A stretch of 64,000 bases of DNA from UBA668 sp041918155 (GCA_041918155.1 JAYRWH010000010.1:1-64000), one strand, 5' to 3'; positions 38,465 through 48,159 are shown, counted from the stretch's first letter. The notes: generated by a model not told the origin, from the sequence alone. Program-made: numbers and translations.

Positions 38465-40366
38465 ATGGTTGCGCGACCGCCCACCGGCACGATTCCCGAG
38501 TCGCCGGGGTCGTATCAGTTCAAGGACAAGGACGGCCGCGTCATCTATGTCGGCAAGGCGTCCAGCTTGCGTCAGCGGCTGTCGAACTACTTCCAGGACC
38601 CGCGCAACATGCATCCGCGCACGGCGCAGATGGTGGCCACGGCCACGTCGGTGGAGTGGATCGAGGTGCGCAACGAGGTCGAGGCGCTCATGCTCGAGTA
38701 CAGCCTCATCAAGCAGCACCGCCCGCGCTTCAACGTTCGTCTGCGCGACGACAAGAGCTATCCGTTCCTCGCGGTGACCGAGGACGAACAGTTCCCGCGG
38801 GCGATGGTGATGCGCGGTCGCAAGCGCAAAGGAACTCGCTACTTCGGCCCCTACGCCCATGCGTACGCGATCCGCGACACCCTCGACCTGTTGCTGCGCA
38901 GCTTCCCGATCCGCACATGCAGCCCGGGCAAGTTCAACGAACACCATCGGCTGGGCCGGCCGTGCCTGCTGTTCCACATCGAGAAGTGCAGCGGCCCGTG
39001 CGTGGGCGAGATCGAGGAGATGCCGTATCGCCAGCTCGTGCAGGAGCTGTGCGACTTCCTCGATGGCGACACCGACGAGATCGTGAAGCGTCTCGAGAGC
39101 GAGATGGCCGCGGCGGCCAAGGAGCTGGAGTACGAGCGTGCGGCGCGTGTGCGCGATCGCCTGCTCGCTGTGCGCCGCGCGATAGAGAAGCAGCGGATGG
39201 TCGCGGAGCGCAGCGAGGACATCGACGTCGTGGGTATCGCCGATGACGACCTCGAAGCGGCCGTGCAGGTGTTCTTCGTGCGCAAGGGCCGCGTCGTGGG
39301 GCGCAAGGGGTTCGTGCTCGACAAGGTGGAGGAGCTCACGCCAGGCGGCCTCGTCGACCGAATCCTGGAAGAGCTGTACGGCGACGATCCGCCGGCCGGT
39401 GTGCCCAAGCAGGTGCTCGTGCCGGTCGACCCCGACGATGCCCCGACCTACGAAGAGTGGCTCACCCACTTGCGCGGCAGCAGGGTGCAGATCCGTGTGC
39501 CCCAACGTGGCGACAAGCGCGACCTGCACGAGACCGTCACGCGCAACGCGAAGGAAGAGTTCATGCGCCACCGCCTGCGTCGTGCGGGTGATCACAACGC
39601 GCGCAGCCGGGCGCTCACCGAGCTACAGGATCTGCTCGGGCTGCCCGAAGCGCCGCTGCGCATCGAGTGCTACGACATGGCGCACCTGCAGGGCACCGAC
39701 TACGTCGGGTCGATGGTGGTGCTGGAGGACGGCCTGCCGAACAAGCGCGAGTACCGCCGCTTCAAGGTGAAGGAAGTCGCCGGCAATGATGACTACGCGG
39801 CGATGGAGGAAGTGCTCACCCGTCGCCTGCAGGCATACCTCAACGAGCGCGACCAACCGCTCGACGACGACCTGGTCGACGGGCAAGCCAGCAGTCAGTA
39901 CGGCAAGCGCCCCAAGAAGTTCGCCTACCCACCGCAGCTGTTGCTGGTGGATGGCGGCAAGGGCCAACTCGCGGTCGCCGAGCGGGTGGTGCGCGCCCTC
40001 GGGCTGCAGGACGAGATCCCGCTGGCGTCGCTCGCCAAGCGCTTCGAGGAGGTCTACCTGCCCGGGCGTAGTCAACCGGTGGAGGTGCCCCGCGGCAGCG
40101 ATGCGTTGTTCATGCTGCAGCGCATCCGCGACGAGGCGCACCGCTTTGCCAACACGTTCCACCGCGAGCTGCGTGGCAAGCGGATGACGGCGAGTTCGCT
40201 CGACGGCATCGCCGGCCTCGGCGAGGCACGCAAGAAGAAGCTCACCCAGGTGATGGGTGGCGTCAACGCGGTGAAGAAGGCGAGCCTCGACGACCTCAAG
40301 GCGCTGTCGTTCCTCCCCGACGCCGTGGCCGAGGCGATCCACACCAAGTTCCACCCACCCGCCTGA
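38465..40366 (+). CDS. uvrC: Excinuclease ABC subunit C
   Basis: A 633-residue dual-incision nuclease of nucleotide excision repair. The N-terminal GIY-YIG domain reads PGSYQFKDKDGRVIYVGKA, then a cysteine-containing region (CSGPCVG). A UVR motif (ELEYERAARVRDRL) and the RNase H-like domain (IECYDMAHLQGTDYVGSMVV, LLLVDGGKGQL) follow. Two C-terminal helix-hairpin-helix motifs end the protein (LDGIAGLGEARKKKL). GTG at 38462 immediately precedes the chosen ATG and could be the real start. Confidence 0.95.
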   Translation: MVARPPTGTIPESPGSYQFKDKDGRVIYVGKASSLRQRLSNYFQDPRNMHPRTAQMVATATSVEWIEVRNEVEALMLEYSLIKQHRPRFNVRLRDDKSYPFLAVTEDEQFPRAMVMRGRKRKGTRYFGPYAHAYAIRDTLDLLLRSFPIRTCSPGKFNEHHRLGRPCLLFHIEKCSGPCVGEIEEMPYRQLVQELCDFLDGDTDEIVKRLESEMAAAAKELEYERAARVRDRLLAVRRAIEKQRMVAERSEDIDVVGIADDDLEAAVQVFFVRKGRVVGRKGFVLDKVEELTPGGLVDRILEELYGDDPPAGVPKQVLVPVDPDDAPTYEEWLTHLRGSRVQIRVPQRGDKRDLHETVTRNAKEEFMRHRLRRAGDHNARSRALTELQDLLGLPEAPLRIECYDMAHLQGTDYVGSMVVLEDGLPNKREYRRFKVKEVAGNDDYAAMEEVLTRRLQAYLNERDQPLDDDLVDGQASSQYGKRPKKFAYPPQLLLVDGGKGQLAVAERVVRALGLQDEIPLASLAKRFEEVYLPGRSQPVEVPRGSDALFMLQRIRDEAHRFANTFHRELRGKRMTASSLDGIAGLGEARKKKLTQVMGGVNAVKKASLDDLKALSFLPDAVAEAIHTKFHPPA

Positions 40367-40376
40367 CGTCGGAGGA

Positions 40377-41288
40377 CTACATCAGCGGGCGGATGATCGT
40401 GTCGTGCACCTCGGCGAGCTTGTCGGCCCGCGCTGCCGGGGTGTCGCCGAGCGTGAAGTCGGGGACGGCGAACTCGTCGAAACCCAGCTCGACGTATGCG
40501 CCGAGGATCTCCTGCAACGCGGAAGCCGAACCGGCGATCACGTTGGGCGCCTTGGCGAAGTCGCCGAGGTCGTCGAGCTCTTTCTGGCTGCTCGTGAGGA
40601 ACACCATCGCCTGCGCGCAGGTGCGCATCGTCGCCATGTCGCGGCCCTCGTCGGCGCACGCCGCACGCAGGTCGGCGAGGCGGGTGCCGGCGAGGTCGGG
40701 GTTGCCCCACGTGTTCCACTCCTGTGCGAAGCGGGCGGTGAGGCGCAGCATGCGAGCACCCTTCGTGCCCACCAGGATCGGAAGCGGGGACTGCACGGGC
40801 TTGGGCGAGAACGGGCCGTCGGTGATGGTGAACGACTTGCCGGCGAAGCTGAACGACGGTTCGCGGAACAGGCCGTGGATGATCTCGATGCCCTCGGCGA
40901 AGCGGCTGACGCGCGGCCCCGGCCCGGGCAGCTCGAAACCGTAGGCGGCGTGCTCGTTGACCTGCCAGCCGGCGCCGAGGCCGAGCACGGCGCGGCCGCC
41001 GGAGATGTGGTCGACCGCGGTGGCCCGCTTGGCGAGCACGACCGGGTGGTGGATCGTGAGCGGCGACACCATGGACACGAGGCGCACGCGGGGCACCACC
41101 GCGGCGACGCCGGCGAGCACGGTCCAGCAGTCGAGCGCGTCGCCCGGGTCGGGAGTGCCGTCGGCGCGGTCGGGCATCATGTGGTCGGCGTACCAGAACG
41201 ACTGATAGCCGTTCTGCTCGGCGAAGCGGGCGAGCGTGAGCGTCTCGTCCCACGAGCGGTCGTAGGCGGGCCACAGGGCGAACTTCAT
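40377..41288 (-). CDS. LLM-class F420-dependent oxidoreductase
   Basis: A 303-residue luciferase-like TIM-barrel protein starting MKFALWPAYDRSWDETLTLA. Recognisable segments are GYQSFWYADHMMP, PRVRLVSMVSPLTIHHP and RAVLGLGAGWQVNEHAAYG, followed by SFAGKSFTITDGPFSPKPVQ. These are typical of actinobacterial F420-dependent oxidoreductases. It stands alone, convergent with uvrC. The substrate is unknown. Confidence 0.82.
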   Translation of the reverse strand: MKFALWPAYDRSWDETLTLARFAEQNGYQSFWYADHMMPDRADGTPDPGDALDCWTVLAGVAAVVPRVRLVSMVSPLTIHHPVVLAKRATAVDHISGGRAVLGLGAGWQVNEHAAYGFELPGPGPRVSRFAEGIEIIHGLFREPSFSFAGKSFTITDGPFSPKPVQSPLPILVGTKGARMLRLTARFAQEWNTWGNPDLAGTRLADLRAACADEGRDMATMRTCAQAMVFLTSSQKELDDLGDFAKAPNVIAGSASALQEILGAYVELGFDEFAVPDFTLGDTPAARADKLAEVHDTIIRPLM

Positions 41289-41476
41289 GCAGGCACCCTA
41301 AACCTTCGCCTGTGGCTGGATCGCCAGGTCGCCGCGCGCCGCCCAACGCGGCCCGAACGGGCGCGGTTCATCCCGCGCGCCGGCAAGAAGCGCGCCCGTG
41401 GGCGCGAGGTGGCCCTGCGGCGAGACGAATCGCGCCCAACCGGGGAGGGGTGGGGGCGCGGCCGTACGATGGCGGA

Positions 41477-42214
41477 GTGAGCGACCAAGACGGTGCAGGT
41501 GACGGGCTGTGGGAGACACACGCCGAGTGGTGGATCGATGGATTCACCGACGGTGTCGACCCGGAGTACGAAGAGCAGATCCTGCCGCTCGCGGCGCGTG
41601 AACTCGCGGGCGCCACGCACGTTCTCGACGTGGGCTGCGGCGACGGCCAGGTGAGCCGCCTCGCGGCCCGCCTCGGTGCGCACGTCGTGGGCATCGACCC
41701 CACGTGGAACTGCGTGCGCGTTGCCCACGAGCGCGGCGGGGGAGCGTTCGCCCGCGCCGGCGCTGCGCAACTCCCGTTCCCCGACGCGACGTTCGACGCG
41801 GTGGTGGCGTGCCTCGTGTTCGAGCACATCCGTGAGGTCGACGCCGCCATCGCCGAGGTCGCCCGCGTGCTGCAGCCCGGCGGGCGCTTCTGCTTCTTTC
41901 TCAACCACCCTCTCTTGCAGACACCGAACAGCGGCTGGATCGACGACCAGTTCCTCGATCCGCCCGAGCAGTACTGGCGCATCGGTGCGTACCTGGTGGA
42001 AGACGAGACGATCGAGGAGGTGGAGAAGGACGTGTTCATCCCGTTCGTCCACCGACCGCTCAGCCGCTACATCAACGCGCTGGCGGCGAACGGGCTGCTG
42101 CTCGAACGCATGGAAGAGCCGGCACCGCCCGCAGGTTTCCTCGCCAAGGCCGAGGAGTACCAGGAGGCGTCAACGATCCCGCGCCTGCTCTACCTGCGCA
42201 CGCGCCGCCTGTAG
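41477..42214 (+). CDS. Class I SAM-dependent methyltransferase
   Basis: A 245-residue methyltransferase. I start it at GTG 41477 (SDQDGAGDGLWETHAEWW) because the frame upstream lacks protein-like sequence. Motif I is VLDVGCGDGQVSRLAARLG and the post-I acidic residue is in GIDPTWNCV; FEHIREVDAAIAEVARVLQPGG is motif III. It resembles UbiE/Methyltransf_11 proteins. It is 29 bp upstream of rapZ and may share its transcript. Confidence 0.8.
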   Translation: MSDQDGAGDGLWETHAEWWIDGFTDGVDPEYEEQILPLAARELAGATHVLDVGCGDGQVSRLAARLGAHVVGIDPTWNCVRVAHERGGGAFARAGAAQLPFPDATFDAVVACLVFEHIREVDAAIAEVARVLQPGGRFCFFLNHPLLQTPNSGWIDDQFLDPPEQYWRIGAYLVEDETIEEVEKDVFIPFVHRPLSRYINALAANGLLLERMEEPAPPAGFLAKAEEYQEASTIPRLLYLRTRRL

Positions 42215-42243
42215 GGAGTCGTCTGCGCCTACGATCGGGGGCG

Positions 42244-43092
42244 ATGGCCGACATCTTGTTGATCACCGGCTTGTCCGGGGCGGGTCGCTCGGGCGCGGCC
42301 GCGGTGCTGGAAGACCTCGGCTGGTACGTCATCGACAACTTGCCCACCAGCCTCGTCGACACGATCGTCGAGTTGGTCAGCAAGCCGGGCAGCGACATCG
42401 AACGCCTCGCGCTCGTAGCCGGCCGTCAGCACGTCGAGCTGCTGCCCAAGGTGGCGGCGCTGCGGGCGGAGGGCCACCGCGTACGCATGCTCTACCTCGA
42501 CGCGAGCACGAGCGCGCTGGTGAAGCGCTACGACGCCACGCGGCGCAAGCACCCGCTCGATGGCGAGGCGCCCGGCCTCGTGGAAGCGATCGAGCTGGAG
42601 CGCGAGATGTTGCAGCCGGTGCGCGACGCGGCCGATCTCGTGATCGACACGAGCGAGCTCAACGTGCACCAGTTGAAGGCCAAGCTGCTCGCCGCGTTCG
42701 ACGAAGCCGGCGACGATCAGCGACTACTCATCGCGGTGGAGAGCTTCGGCTTCAAGCACGGCCTTCCGATCGATTCGGACATCGTGATGGACGTGCGCTT
42801 CCTGCCCAACCCGCACTGGGAGGAGGCGCTGCGCCCGCTCACTGGTCACGACCCACTCGTGCGCGACTTCGTGCTCGAGCGGGCCCAGGCGAGCGACTTC
42901 CTCGACCGCTTCGAGGGCCTCATGCTGTCGCTCTTGCCGTCGTACGCGGCCGAGGGCAAGAGCTACCTCACCGTTTCCATCGGTTGCACCGGTGGCCGCC
43001 ACCGCAGCGTCGCCGTCGCGGAGGAGCTGGCGCGTCGTATTCGCGAGCACGGTTTCGCCGTGCGAGTGGGGCATCGCGACCTCAGTCGTTAG
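42244..43092 (+). CDS. rapZ: RapZ/YvcJ-family nucleotide-binding RNase adapter
   Basis: A 282-residue P-loop protein. The N-terminal Walker A-like motif is ITGLSGAGRSGAA and GWYVIDNLP follows, as in all RapZ/YvcJ proteins. The C-terminal domain contains SIGCTGGRHRSVAVAEELA, the metabolite or RNA-binding signature. In many Gram-positives this gene is followed by yvcK and whiA before gap; here gap follows directly after 82 bp. It probably senses a metabolite and links cell-wall precursor supply to gene expression. Confidence 0.9.
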   Translation: MADILLITGLSGAGRSGAAAVLEDLGWYVIDNLPTSLVDTIVELVSKPGSDIERLALVAGRQHVELLPKVAALRAEGHRVRMLYLDASTSALVKRYDATRRKHPLDGEAPGLVEAIELEREMLQPVRDAADLVIDTSELNVHQLKAKLLAAFDEAGDDQRLLIAVESFGFKHGLPIDSDIVMDVRFLPNPHWEEALRPLTGHDPLVRDFVLERAQASDFLDRFEGLMLSLLPSYAAEGKSYLTVSIGCTGGRHRSVAVAEELARRIREHGFAVRVGHRDLSR

Positions 43093-43174
43093 GACTTTCG
43101 GGACTGGTCAGCGGCCCCCGCAGCCGAAGTAGGGTTGAACTCGTAGGAACTCCCCTTGGAAAGGACTCGCAGCC

Positions 43175-44200
43175 ATGACGGTTCGGGTAGGCATCAACGG
43201 TTTCGGGCGCATCGGGCGCAACTTCTTCCGCGCGGCGAAGCAGCGCGGCGCTGACATCGACTTCGTGGCGGTGAACGACCTCGGGTCGCTCGACCAGATG
43301 GCGCATCTGCTGAAGTACGACTCGGTGCTCGGTGTGCTGCCGAACAACATCAAGGCCAGCAAGAACGGCATCTCGGTCGATGGCGACGAGCTGCGTGTGC
43401 TCAGCGAGCGCGACCCCAAGAACCTGCCGTGGGGTGAGCTCGGCGTCGACATCGTCATCGAGAGCACCGGTTTCTTCACCAAGCGCGACGCAGCTGCGGC
43501 TCACCTCGCCGCCGGCGCCAAGCTCGTCATCGTCTCGGCCCCGTGCGACGGCGCCGATGGCACGTTCGTCTACGGCGTGAACCACAAGGATTTCGACGTC
43601 AAGACGCACAAGGTCATCTCCAACGCGAGCTGCACCACCAACTGCTTCGTGCCGGTGGTGAAAGTGCTCGACGATGCGTTTGGCATCGAGCAGGGCCTCA
43701 TGCAAACCGTGCACGCCTACACCGGCGACCAGCAGCTCGTGGACGGCCCGCACAAGGATCTGCGTCGCGCTCGTGGCGCCGCGATCAACATCGTGCCCAC
43801 GAGCACCGGTGCCGCTCGCGCCACCAGCCTCGTGCTCGCCTCGATGAAGGGCAAGCTCGACGGCACCTCGCTGCGCGTTCCGGTGCCCACCGGCTCGATC
43901 GTCGACTTCACCGCCAACCTCAAGACCGCGGCGACGGTTGCCCAGATCAACGCCGCCTTCAAGAAGGCCGCCAACGGCCCGCTGAAGGGTGTGCTGCGCT
44001 ACACCGAGGATCCGATCGTGTCGAGCGACATCGTCGGCGACCCGCACTCGAGCATCTTCGACTCCGGTCTCACGATGAGCATGGGCAAGATGGTGAAGGT
44101 GCTGGCGTGGTACGACAACGAGTGGGGCTACAGCAACCGCCTCATCGACACCACGCTCTACACCGGCGCGAAGCTCCCCAAGAGCAAGGCGAAGAAGTAG
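43175..44200 (+). CDS. gap: Glyceraldehyde-3-phosphate dehydrogenase, type I
   Basis: A 341-residue glycolytic dehydrogenase. The NAD-binding motif is VGINGFGRIGRNFFRA, the catalytic Cys is in SNASCTTNCFVPV, and the catalytic His is in QTVHAYTGDQQLVDGPH. A good ribosome binding site (GGAAAGGA) precedes the ATG. It leads the gap-pgk-tpiA operon, with 4 bp to pgk. Confidence 0.95.
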   Translation: MTVRVGINGFGRIGRNFFRAAKQRGADIDFVAVNDLGSLDQMAHLLKYDSVLGVLPNNIKASKNGISVDGDELRVLSERDPKNLPWGELGVDIVIESTGFFTKRDAAAAHLAAGAKLVIVSAPCDGADGTFVYGVNHKDFDVKTHKVISNASCTTNCFVPVVKVLDDAFGIEQGLMQTVHAYTGDQQLVDGPHKDLRRARGAAINIVPTSTGAARATSLVLASMKGKLDGTSLRVPVPTGSIVDFTANLKTAATVAQINAAFKKAANGPLKGVLRYTEDPIVSSDIVGDPHSSIFDSGLTMSMGKMVKVLAWYDNEWGYSNRLIDTTLYTGAKLPKSKAKK

Positions 44201-44204
44201 TCCG

Positions 44205-45317
44205 ATGAGCCGCATCCCCACACTCGCCGATCTCGGCGACGTGCGCGGGAAGCGGGTCTTGGTGCGAACCGACTTCAACGTCCCGATGGACGGTGGGGTC
44301 ATCACCGACGACTTCCGCATCCGCGCCGCGCTGCCCACGATCAACTGGCTCACCGAGCGCGGTGCGCAGGTCGTCACCGCCTCGCACCTCGGCCGGCCCA
44401 AGGGCCAGCCCAACCCGAAGTACTCGATGGATGCGGTGCGGGCTCGCCTGGCCGAGCTCGCACCCGGCGTCGAGTTGATGGAGAACCTGCGCTACGACGC
44501 GGGCGAGGAAGGCAATGATCCTGCTTTCGTGGCCAAGATCATCGAGGGCATCGACATGTATGTCGACGATGCCTTCGGCGCCTGCCACCGCGCCCACGCC
44601 AGCATCGTCGGCCCACCCAAGAGCCTGCCCTCGGCGATGGGCCTGCTGTTGCAGAAGGAGGTCGAGGTGCTCCTCGGCCTGCGCAACGATCCCAAGCACC
44701 CGTTCGTCGCCGTGCTGGGTGGCAGCAAGATCTCCGACAAGCTCGGCGTGGTGGAGACGCTGCTCGCCACCGTCGACTCGTTGGTGATCGGTGGGGCGAT
44801 GTGCTTCACGTTCCTCGCCGCACAGGGCCACACGATCGGCGACTCACTGTTCGAGCCCGACCAGGTGGAGACGTGCAAGCGCCTGCTGGCGCAGGCCGCG
44901 TCCGGCGGGAAAGCGATCCATCTGCCCGAGGACATCGTCGGCACGAATGCCGATGGTGAGGTGCTCACGTTCGGGCGTTCGCTGCCCGACGGCGCGAAGG
45001 GCTTCGACATCGGGCCCGGCTCGGCCGCCGCGTTCAGCGACGTCATCATGGAGGCCCGCACCGTGTTCTGGAACGGCCCGATGGGCATGTTCGAGGATCC
45101 GCGGTTCGAGGCCGGCACGCGCACCGTCGCCCAGGCGATGGCGGATACCAAGGCGTTCACCGTGGTTGGTGGCGGCGACAGCGCCGCGGCGCTCGCCCAG
45201 TTCGGCCTCGACGACGAGGTCGACCATGTCAGCACCGGCGGTGGCGCATCGCTGGAGCTGCTCGAGTTGGGCGACCTGCCCGGGCTCGAAGCACTGAGGG
45301 GGGCACCGAATGCGTAA
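44205..45317 (+). CDS. pgk: Phosphoglycerate kinase
   Basis: A 370-residue kinase, somewhat shorter than the usual 390-400, but all motifs are present. These are VLVRTDFNVPMDGG, TASHLGRPKGQPNPKYS, VDDAFGACHRAHASIVG, the ATP-site FVAVLGGSKISDKLGV, WNGPMGMFEDPRF and VVGGGDSAAALAQFG with HVSTGGGASLELLE. The missing residues are spread over loops rather than one domain. The tpiA start overlaps its last 8 bases. Confidence 0.94.
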   Translation: MSRIPTLADLGDVRGKRVLVRTDFNVPMDGGVITDDFRIRAALPTINWLTERGAQVVTASHLGRPKGQPNPKYSMDAVRARLAELAPGVELMENLRYDAGEEGNDPAFVAKIIEGIDMYVDDAFGACHRAHASIVGPPKSLPSAMGLLLQKEVEVLLGLRNDPKHPFVAVLGGSKISDKLGVVETLLATVDSLVIGGAMCFTFLAAQGHTIGDSLFEPDQVETCKRLLAQAASGGKAIHLPEDIVGTNADGEVLTFGRSLPDGAKGFDIGPGSAAAFSDVIMEARTVFWNGPMGMFEDPRFEAGTRTVAQAMADTKAFTVVGGGDSAAALAQFGLDDEVDHVSTGGGASLELLELGDLPGLEALRGAPNA

Positions 45318-46077
45318 GCCACTCATCTCCGGCAACTGGAAGATGAACCACAACCACTTCGAGGCGATCCAGACCGTCCAGAAGTTGGCCTATCTCGTCG
45401 GCAAGGACGAGCTCGAGCACGCCGACGTCAGCATCCACCCTCCGTTCACCGACATCCGCTCTGTGCAGACCGTGATCGACAGCGACAAGCTCGGCTACGG
45501 CCTCGGCGCACAGCACTGTCACTGGGAGGACAAGGGCGCGTTCACGGGTGAGGTGTCGCCGGTGTTCCTGCAGAAGCTCGGCGTGCAGTACGTCATCTGT
45601 GGGCACAGCGAGCGGCGCGAGATCTTCGGCGAGACCGACGAGATGGTGAACAAGAAGGTTGCCGCGATCCTGCAACACGAGATGACCCCGATCATGTGCT
45701 GCGGCGAGACGCTGGAGGAGCGCGAGGCCGGAGCCACCGAATCCAAGGTGATCGGCCAGGTCAAGGCTGGTCTTGCCGGGCGTTCGCATCAGCAGATCGC
45801 CTCGTTGGTGATCGCCTACGAGCCGATATGGGCGATCGGTACCGGCCGTACGGCCACCAGCGACGATGCGCAGCAGGTGTGCGCGGCGATTCGCGCTTGT
45901 GTACGCGAGATTGCCGGCGCGGATGCTGCCGAAAGTGTGCGCATCCAGTACGGCGGCAGCGTCAAGGGCAGCAACATCGCCGAACTGATCGCCTGCCCCG
46001 ACATCGACGGTGCCCTCGTCGGCGGTGCGAGCCTCGACCCCGACGAGTTCGCCCGCATCTGCAAGCTCGGCCGCTAG
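45310..46077 (+). CDS. tpiA: Triosephosphate isomerase
   Basis: A 255-residue TIM barrel. Active-site motifs are SGNWKMNHNH (Lys), CGHSERREIFGET (His) and AYEPIWAIGTGRTA (Glu with loop 6), and the phosphate site is QYGGSVKGSN. The start lies inside the end of pgk, so the two are translationally coupled. A perfect 8-bp stem hairpin at 46103-46121 follows and may end the glycolytic transcript. Confidence 0.94.
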   Translation: MRKPLISGNWKMNHNHFEAIQTVQKLAYLVGKDELEHADVSIHPPFTDIRSVQTVIDSDKLGYGLGAQHCHWEDKGAFTGEVSPVFLQKLGVQYVICGHSERREIFGETDEMVNKKVAAILQHEMTPIMCCGETLEEREAGATESKVIGQVKAGLAGRSHQQIASLVIAYEPIWAIGTGRTATSDDAQQVCAAIRACVREIAGADAAESVRIQYGGSVKGSNIAELIACPDIDGALVGGASLDPDEFARICKLGR

Positions 46078-46102
46078 CGGTCAGGGACTCGGACCCGCCG
46101 GA

Positions 46103-46121
46103 ACATCTCTTCCAGAGATGT
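46103..46121 (+). terminator. Hairpin after tpiA
   Basis: ACATCTCT, loop TCC, AGAGATGT: a perfect 8-bp stem 25 bp downstream of the tpiA stop and before the peptide transporter operon. No T-run follows. An 8-base direct repeat (ACGCGGTA, at 46134 and 46148) lies just beyond it, in the upstream region of the transporter operon. Confidence 0.5.
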
Positions 46122-46270
46122 CCGCAATTCGGAACGCGGTACCTACCACGCGGTAACGCACCGTGCTAACCTGCGGCTATTCGTATTGATCGGGGAGGAC
46201 AATACGGATGTTCGGGCGGCTCCCAGCCACCCACCACCACCTCCCTCCGTTTCACATAGGAGGAAACCTC

Positions 46271-48079
46271 GTGATGACCACGAAGCGCGGCAAGTTCGCC
46301 GCTCTCGCGGTCGGCCTTGCCTTCATTGCTGCATCCTGCGGCGACGACGAGAAGACCGACAACACCACCGCCACCAGCGACAGCACAAGTGGCAGTACAA
46401 CCGCGTCCACCACCCCGACCTCGGGCGGCACCGTGACCTACGCCGCTGAGCAGGAATACACCGCGTACAACAACGCCACGGCCGACCAGGTGTTGTTCGC
46501 CAACACCCTCGTGCTCAACATGGTGCAGCCTGGCCCGTTCATCTCGATGCCCGACCTCACGTTCCAGCTCTGGACCGAAATGATGGTCTCGGCCGAGGTC
46601 ACCAGCACCGACCCGCAGATCGTCGAGTACGTCATCCAGCCCGCCGCGGTGTGGAGCGACGGCGAACCGATCGACTGCGACGACTTCTACCTGGCCTGGA
46701 TCTCCGGCAATGGCAAGCTCAACCACGCGAACCCCGATTACACGGGTGAGGGCCAGGTCGACGCCGACGGCAACCCCGTCCCGGCGGAACTGCCCGACTT
46801 CAACACCGCCAGCACCACCGGCTACGAGGACATCTCCTCGGTCGAGTGCTCGGATGACGGCAAGACCTTCACCACCACGTACGCGAACCCGTACGCCGAC
46901 TGGAAGGGCCTCTTCGGCGGCCTCATCCCGGCGCACGTCGTGGAGAACACGTCCGGCGTCGCCGACATCACCACCATCGACCCGGCCGCCACGTCGGCCG
47001 ATTCTGAGGCCGCTGGCGAAGTGTGGAGCACCGGCTTCTCGGGCTTCGACCCGGCGATGGCCCTTTCGGGCGCCTGGTACAGCATCGACTCGTTCACCGC
47101 TGGCCAGAACCTCATCCTGAAGCGCAACGATGCGTTCTACGGCACCCCCGGCACCCTCGACGAGATCGTGTTCCTCCAGGTCCCGGATGCGACGGCTCAG
47201 CCCGCCGCCCTCGAGAACGGTGACGTTCAGGTCATCTCGCCCCAGCCGAACGCCGACCTCGTCGCTCAGTTGGCGGACATCGCCGGCGTCACCACGTCGG
47301 TCGAGCAGGGTCTCACCTTCGAGCACTACGACTTCAATCAGGCCAACCCGCACCTCGCCAAGCTCGAGGTTCGTCAGGCTCTGGCGTTGTGCATCGACCG
47401 TGAGGAGATCGTCACCACACTGGTGACCCCGATCAACCCGGATGCGACCGTGCTGAACAACCACATCTACGTGCCGTCCGCTGCCGACTACCAGGACAAC
47501 AGTGGTGGTCTCGCCCGCGATGTCGATGCCGCCAAGGCCAAGCTCGAGTCCGCCGGCTACGTGCTGGGTGCCGATGGCATCTACGCCGATGCCGATGGCA
47601 ACCGCCTGAGCCTGCGCCTCGGTCGCCGCGACCCGAACCCGCGTCGCCAGAGCACCAACGAGCTGTTCGCTGAGCAGTGCAAGGAAGCCGGTATCGAGCT
47701 GACCGACGACGCGGCGGAGAACTTCAACGCCGAGCGTCTGCCCGCCAGCGATTACGACATCGCGCTCTTCGCCTGGGTCGCCACCCCGTTCTTGTCCTCC
47801 AACAAGGCCATCTACGTGGAAGACGGCGCGCAGAACTGGAACAGCTACAAGAACCCGGCCCTTACCGACCTCTTCAACGCGGCTAACGCCGAGTTCGACG
47901 ACGCGGCCCGCGCCGAGCTGATGGACCAGATCGACCAGATCCTGTGGGACGACATGGCAACGCTGCCGCTGTTCCAGTTCCAGGAGATGGTCGCCTTCAG
48001 CGACACAGTGTCGAACGTGGTCTTCAACGGCCCGCTCGGTGTCACCTGGAACGCCAACGAATGGGCCATCACGGCCTGA
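46271..48079 (+). CDS. Peptide ABC transporter substrate-binding lipoprotein (family 5)
   Basis: A 602-residue SBP_bac_5 protein of the Dpp/Opp type. I chose GTG 46271 because AGGAGG lies 7 bp upstream; ATG 46274 is the next codon. The signal is KFAALAVGLAFIAASCGDDE with a lipobox Cys, followed by a Thr/Ser-rich linker. Family segments include VWSDGEPIDCDDFYLAW, FTAGQNLILKRNDAFYG and HLAKLEVRQALALCIDREEIV. It leads the five-gene operon, separated from the first permease by a large hairpin. Peptides or nickel-like ligands are possible substrates. Confidence 0.88.
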   Translation: MMTTKRGKFAALAVGLAFIAASCGDDEKTDNTTATSDSTSGSTTASTTPTSGGTVTYAAEQEYTAYNNATADQVLFANTLVLNMVQPGPFISMPDLTFQLWTEMMVSAEVTSTDPQIVEYVIQPAAVWSDGEPIDCDDFYLAWISGNGKLNHANPDYTGEGQVDADGNPVPAELPDFNTASTTGYEDISSVECSDDGKTFTTTYANPYADWKGLFGGLIPAHVVENTSGVADITTIDPAATSADSEAAGEVWSTGFSGFDPAMALSGAWYSIDSFTAGQNLILKRNDAFYGTPGTLDEIVFLQVPDATAQPAALENGDVQVISPQPNADLVAQLADIAGVTTSVEQGLTFEHYDFNQANPHLAKLEVRQALALCIDREEIVTTLVTPINPDATVLNNHIYVPSAADYQDNSGGLARDVDAAKAKLESAGYVLGADGIYADADGNRLSLRLGRRDPNPRRQSTNELFAEQCKEAGIELTDDAAENFNAERLPASDYDIALFAWVATPFLSSNKAIYVEDGAQNWNSYKNPALTDLFNAANAEFDDAARAELMDQIDQILWDDMATLPLFQFQEMVAFSDTVSNVVFNGPLGVTWNANEWAITA

Positions 48080-48097
48080 TCATTCCGATCCAACAAT

Positions 48098-48134
48098 GAA
48101 TGGGCCGGGCCCCTACCCGGGGCCCGGCCCATTC
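48098..48134 (+). promoter_or_regulatory. Large intercistronic stem-loop after the substrate-binding gene
   Basis: Perfect 16-bp arms (GAATGGGCCGGGCCCC and its complement) with a 5-base loop TACCC, between the binding-protein gene and the first permease. Such structures usually act as partial terminators or 3' stabilisers, so that the binding protein is made in excess over the membrane parts. That role is inferred. Confidence 0.72.
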
Positions 48135-48159
48135 GCTATGGGAGAACCTGGTCCCTTTC

